A DNA stretch of 64,000 bases from Pseudomonas sp. FP1742 (GTDB lineage Bacteria > Pseudomonadota > Gammaproteobacteria > Pseudomonadales > Pseudomonadaceae): positions 1,550,001 through 1,614,000 of the forward strand of contig NZ_CP117460.1 of assembly GCF_030687145.1 (NCBI RefSeq), written 5' to 3'. The position numbers were made by a program, and so were the translations under genes. Under the pieces are notes generated by a model, which worked only from the letters and a program-made list of their open reading frames with translations, searched no databases and was not told the DNA's origin. Positions within the stretch are counted from its first letter, which is position 1; every line of letters starts with the position of its first letter. Shown here in pieces: positions 61,507 to 64,000 of this stretch.

Positions 61507-62853
61507 GTGTTTTCCCAATTCGCCCTGCACGAACGTCTGCTCAAAGCCGTGGCCGAGCTTAAATTTGTCGAGCCAACGCCTGTGCAAGCAGCGGCTATTC
61601 CGCTGGCGCTCCAGGGGCGTGACCTGCGGGTGACAGCGCAAACCGGCAGCGGTAAAACCGCGGCCTTCGTTTTGCCGATCCTCAACCGCCTGATCGGCCC
61701 GGCCAAAGTCCGCGTCAGCATCAAGACCCTGATCCTGCTGCCGACCCGCGAGCTGGCCCAGCAGACCATCAAGGAAGTCGAGCGCTTCGCGCAGTTCACC
61801 TTCATCAAGTCCGGTTTGATCACCGGTGGTGAAGACTTCAAGGTCCAGGCCGCCATGCTGCGCAAGGTGCCGGACATCCTGATCGGTACGCCGGGCCGGA
61901 TGATCGAGCAACTGAACGCCGGCAACCTCGACCTCAAGGAAGTCGAAGTGCTGGTGCTCGACGAAGCCGACCGCATGCTCGACATGGGCTTTGCCGAAGA
62001 TGTGCAGCGTCTGGTGGACGAGTGCACCAACCGTCAGCAGACCATGCTGTTCTCCGCCACCACCGGCGGTTCGGGCCTGCGCGAGATGATCGCCAAGGTC
62101 CTGAACAACCCCGAGCACTTGCAGCTCAACGCGGTCAGCCAGTTGAACGAAACCACCCGTCAGCAGATCATCACCGCTGACCACAACCAGCACAAAGAAC
62201 AGATCGTGAACTGGCTGCTGGCCAACGAGACCTACCAGAAGGCCATCGTGTTCACCAACACCCGGGCCATGGCCGACCGTATCTACGGCCGCCTGGTGGC
62301 GCAGGAATACAAAGCGTTCGTGCTGCACGGCGAGAAGGACCAGAAAGACCGCAAACTGGCCATCGACCGCCTGAAGCAGGGCGGGGTGAAAATCCTCGTC
62401 GCCACCGACGTCGCTGCCCGTGGCCTGGACGTGGACGGCCTGGACCTGGTGATCAACTTCGACATGCCGCGCAGCGGCGACGAATACGTTCACCGCATCG
62501 GTCGCACCGGCCGCGCCGGCAACGATGGCCTGGCCATCTCGCTGATCTGCCACGGCGACTGGAACCTGATGTCGAGCATCGAACGCTACCTCAAGCAGAG
62601 CTTCGAGCGCCGCACCATCAAGGAAGTCAAAGGCACCTACGGCGGACCGAAAAAGGTCAAGGCCTCGGGCAAAGCCGTTGGCGTGAAGAAGAAAAAGGTC
62701 GACGCCAAGGGCGACAAGAAGAAAACCGGCGCCAAGGCCCCAACCAAGCGCAAGATCGCCAACCGCCCGAAGACCGACGCCCTGTCGCTGGTCAGCAAGG
62801 ACGGCATGGCGCCTTTGAAACGCCGCAAGCCGGAAGCGCCGGCGGCTGAATAA
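61507..62853 (+). CDS. DEAD-box ATP-dependent RNA helicase
   Basis: A 448-residue RNA helicase. From GTG 61507 (GAGGTA upstream) the protein starts MFSQFALHERLLKAVAELKF, the normal Q-motif region. Motif I is AQTGSGKT (44-51), motif II DEAD at 152-155, motif III SATTGGSG, motif VI HRIGRTGRAG. A lysine-rich tail (about 390-448) follows. It unwinds short RNA duplexes in ribosome assembly or RNA decay. It resembles SrmB/RhlE-type helicases but I do not assign a name. A strong terminator follows the stop. Confidence 0.93.
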   Translation: MFSQFALHERLLKAVAELKFVEPTPVQAAAIPLALQGRDLRVTAQTGSGKTAAFVLPILNRLIGPAKVRVSIKTLILLPTRELAQQTIKEVERFAQFTFIKSGLITGGEDFKVQAAMLRKVPDILIGTPGRMIEQLNAGNLDLKEVEVLVLDEADRMLDMGFAEDVQRLVDECTNRQQTMLFSATTGGSGLREMIAKVLNNPEHLQLNAVSQLNETTRQQIITADHNQHKEQIVNWLLANETYQKAIVFTNTRAMADRIYGRLVAQEYKAFVLHGEKDQKDRKLAIDRLKQGGVKILVATDVAARGLDVDGLDLVINFDMPRSGDEYVHRIGRTGRAGNDGLAISLICHGDWNLMSSIERYLKQSFERRTIKEVKGTYGGPKKVKASGKAVGVKKKKVDAKGDKKKTGAKAPTKRKIANRPKTDALSLVSKDGMAPLKRRKPEAPAAE

Positions 62854-62872
62854 AGCGCCGTAGCGATCCAAT

Positions 62873-62902
62873 AAAAACCCGGACAGTGTCCGGGTTTTTT
62901 TT
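62873..62902. terminator. Intrinsic terminator, bidirectional
   Basis: AAAACCCGGACA-GTGTCCGGGTTTT: a perfect stem with A-run on one side and T-run on the other. It serves the helicase gene and the convergent small-protein gene. Confidence 0.92.
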
Positions 62903-62921
62903 CGTCAAAAGATCTTGCCGT

Positions 62922-63200
62922 CTAACCCCCGGCTTTGTTCTTCGCCGATTCCAACTCCTTCAAACGCTGATCGATCAACTGGCACTTGTCCGGCAAATCC
63001 TTGCTGGCCGTCTCCAGGTCCATCTTCTGCAACTCGTCATTGATCTCCTTGGCCTTGGCCGGATTCTGCTCAGTGATTTTGGCGACTTCCTTGGCCAGTT
63101 GTTCACGCTTGGCGGTGGCTTCCTCGGGAGGGCAGGCCCAAACGGGGAGGGCGCAGGCGAGGGTGGCGGCGAGGGTCAGTTTCAGCAGGATGGTTTTCAT
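62922..63200 (-). CDS. Small periplasmic helical protein
   Basis: A 92-residue protein. Signal peptide about 1-22 (LTLAATLACALPVWA, cleaved before CPPEE); the next residue is Cys, so a lipoprotein is possible, but the VWAC context is only a loose lipobox. The mature part is a charged helix (AKREQLAKEVAKITEQNPAK) with a second Cys in DKCQLI that may pair with the first. Start ATG 63200 follows AGG. I recognise no named family. Confidence 0.75.
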   Translation of the reverse strand: MKTILLKLTLAATLACALPVWACPPEEATAKREQLAKEVAKITEQNPAKAKEINDELQKMDLETASKDLPDKCQLIDQRLKELESAKNKAGG

Positions 63201-63580
63201 GAGCAGGGCCTCTTTTATCGATGTCACGGCGTTATTGAGTTGAGGGTTCCTCGCTCCAGAAAGTTCAGGCAATGAATCAAAACCCGCGAGCCAGAGCCTT
63301 CGCAAAAAACATCCTGAACGGCTTATTGACGCCAGAATGATGGCAACTTAACATCGCGCCATTACTTTGATATCACTTTGCCGTTTCGAGGGATCGAACA
63401 GACCATCCGCACGCTGATGCAATGGTCGTTTACGCCACGCTCTGGACCTTCTGACCCAGGCGCGCACCTCCCCCTTTATGACGTATTCGCTCTGCAAGCG
63501 CCCCATGTCTGCCGAGTCGGGACGGCTTTGTCTGTGATTTGCACATTCCATTCTTACCGTTCGCAACGAGATCTTTTGAC
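63201..63580. other. Intergenic region before the exoprotein gene
   Basis: A 380-bp gap between the small periplasmic protein (minus) and the FHA-type exoprotein (plus). It must contain both promoters. I see no repeat, terminator or convincing coding frame. Confidence 0.45.
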
Positions 63581-64000
63581 ATGGACGTTCGCCACTACGC
63601 CTTCCTCGCTGGCCAGCCCTCTGCTGCGGTAAAAAACCGCGAGCACTTCTGGGGCATGCCCAAGCGCGGGCTGGCGTTCCTGCTGGCCAACGTCATGTTC
63701 TGGCAGCCGATGTGGGCCCAGGCGGACGGGATTGTGGTGGCCACGCCCGGCACCAGTCTCGGGCAGGCCGGCAATGGCGTGCCGATCATCCAGATCGCCA
63801 CCCCCAACGGCACGGGTCTGTCGCATAACCAGTTCCACGATTACAACGTCGGCACCCAGGGCGTCATCCTCAACAACGTCGCCAATCAGACCGGCGCCAC
63901 GCAGTTGGGCGGGATCATTGTCGGCAACCCGAACCTGACCAGCGGGGTCGCGGCGCAAACCATCCTCAACGAAGTGGTCGGCGGCAGCCCCAGCCAGTTG
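63581..64000 (+). CDS. Two-partner-secretion exoprotein (FHA/CdiA class), N-terminal part
   Basis: ATG 63581 opens a frame running off the window (140 codons seen). It has the long extended signal peptide of TpsA proteins (basic N-region through RHYAFLAGQ, hydrophobic GLAFLLANVMFWQPMWAQA, cleavage about residue 48). The TPS domain then begins ADGIVVATPGTSLGQAGNG and contains NGTGLSHNQFHDYNV and GIIVGNPNLTSG, with the conserved NPNL motif. The protein should be exported through a TpsB barrel; no TpsB gene is in the window. Full proteins of this class are very large and may be adhesins or contact-dependent toxins (CdiA). Confidence 0.9.
   Translation, partial: MDVRHYAFLAGQPSAAVKNREHFWGMPKRGLAFLLANVMFWQPMWAQADGIVVATPGTSLGQAGNGVPIIQIATPNGTGLSHNQFHDYNVGTQGVILNNVANQTGATQLGGIIVGNPNLTSGVAAQTILNEVVGGSPSQL

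Noticed and set aside
61462..62871. A 469-codon minus-strand frame opposite the DEAD-box helicase
   Set aside because: An antisense shadow in high-GC coding sequence. The helicase reading has all its motifs.
1..64000. tRNA, rRNA or prophage segments
   Set aside because: I found no tRNA-like cloverleaf ends, no rRNA sequence, and no integrase, capsid or tail genes anywhere in the window.

Overview
The window is a stretch of bacterial chromosome from a Pseudomonas of the P. fluorescens group. The evidence is the uniformly high GC, the many copies of the fluorescent-Pseudomonas REP sequence (core GTGGGAGCGGGC...GCTCGCGAA), and a set of typical Pseudomonas genes: rnd-ycgL, ycgN, aceK, hrpA, pxpABC, cysK, the moxR/VWA pair, and a FabH-like gene next to an ECF sigma gene. 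I see no tRNA, rRNA, CRISPR array, insertion sequence or prophage. Most of the window is core or near-core genome with small accessory insertions.

Layout. 1-3.0 kb: LysR regulator (cut by the window start), EamA exporter and CynX-type MFS, all on minus. 3.5-9.1 kb: a PuuA-like glutamine synthetase homologue, the lipid A phosphoethanolamine transferase eptA, a methyltransferase, then rnd-ycgL. 9.2-20.4 kb: mostly single housekeeping genes (2-hydroxyacid dehydrogenase, nitroreductase, ycgN, a degenerate metallopeptidase-like secreted protein, SPOUT methylase, HNH protein YajD, a spermidine-synthase-like protein, a cNMP-binding protein, oligopeptidase B, a class II amidotransferase, a DUF2937 protein). 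20.5-25.8 kb: a minus-strand three-gene siderophore operon (IucA/IucC-type synthetase, MFS exporter, IutA-like TonB receptor) with a probable Fur site. 25.9-30.7 kb: a LysR regulator divergent from an MFS transporter plus pxpABC (5-oxoproline uptake and hydrolysis). 30.8-36.3 kb: VWA/MoxR pair, DUF748 protein, cysK, lpxO-like hydroxylase. 36.4-37.6 kb: a lower-GC accessory patch with a GNAT-like gene, a 53-residue basic peptide gene and a possible 54-residue ORF. 37.6-45.4 kb: two EamA exporters, aceK and hrpA. 45.6-47.8 kb: FabH-like synthase, ECF sigma factor and zinc-finger anti-sigma. 47.9-63.2 kb: porin, FemAB/GNAT-like protein, aqpZ, ABC exporter, cyclophilin with a hydrolase, two LysR regulators with neighbours, azoR, an EamA transporter, isochorismatase-family hydrolase, MscS channel, DEAD-box helicase and a small periplasmic protein. 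63.6 kb to the end: start of a large two-partner-secretion exoprotein (FHA/CdiA class), cut by the window end.

Functional themes. Two lipid A modification genes (eptA, lpxO) suggest envelope remodelling. The siderophore operon has one NIS synthetase and no monooxygenase, acetylase or decarboxylase, so a rhizoferrin-like product (two citrates on a diamine) is the simplest reading. The MFS-pxpABC operon forms a self-contained 5-oxoproline route.

Non-coding structure is rich. REP doublets fall into two orientation classes, each with its own conserved spacer. There is a 25-bp perfect hairpin at 7.45 kb, a 44-bp perfect inverted repeat at 41.3 kb, a LysR-type palindrome before the pxp operon, and a repeat-rich operator-like region at 59.1 kb. 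No clear new defence or mobile system is visible. The best candidates for something undescribed are the GNAT/small-peptide pair at 36.4-37.1 kb and the siderophore locus.
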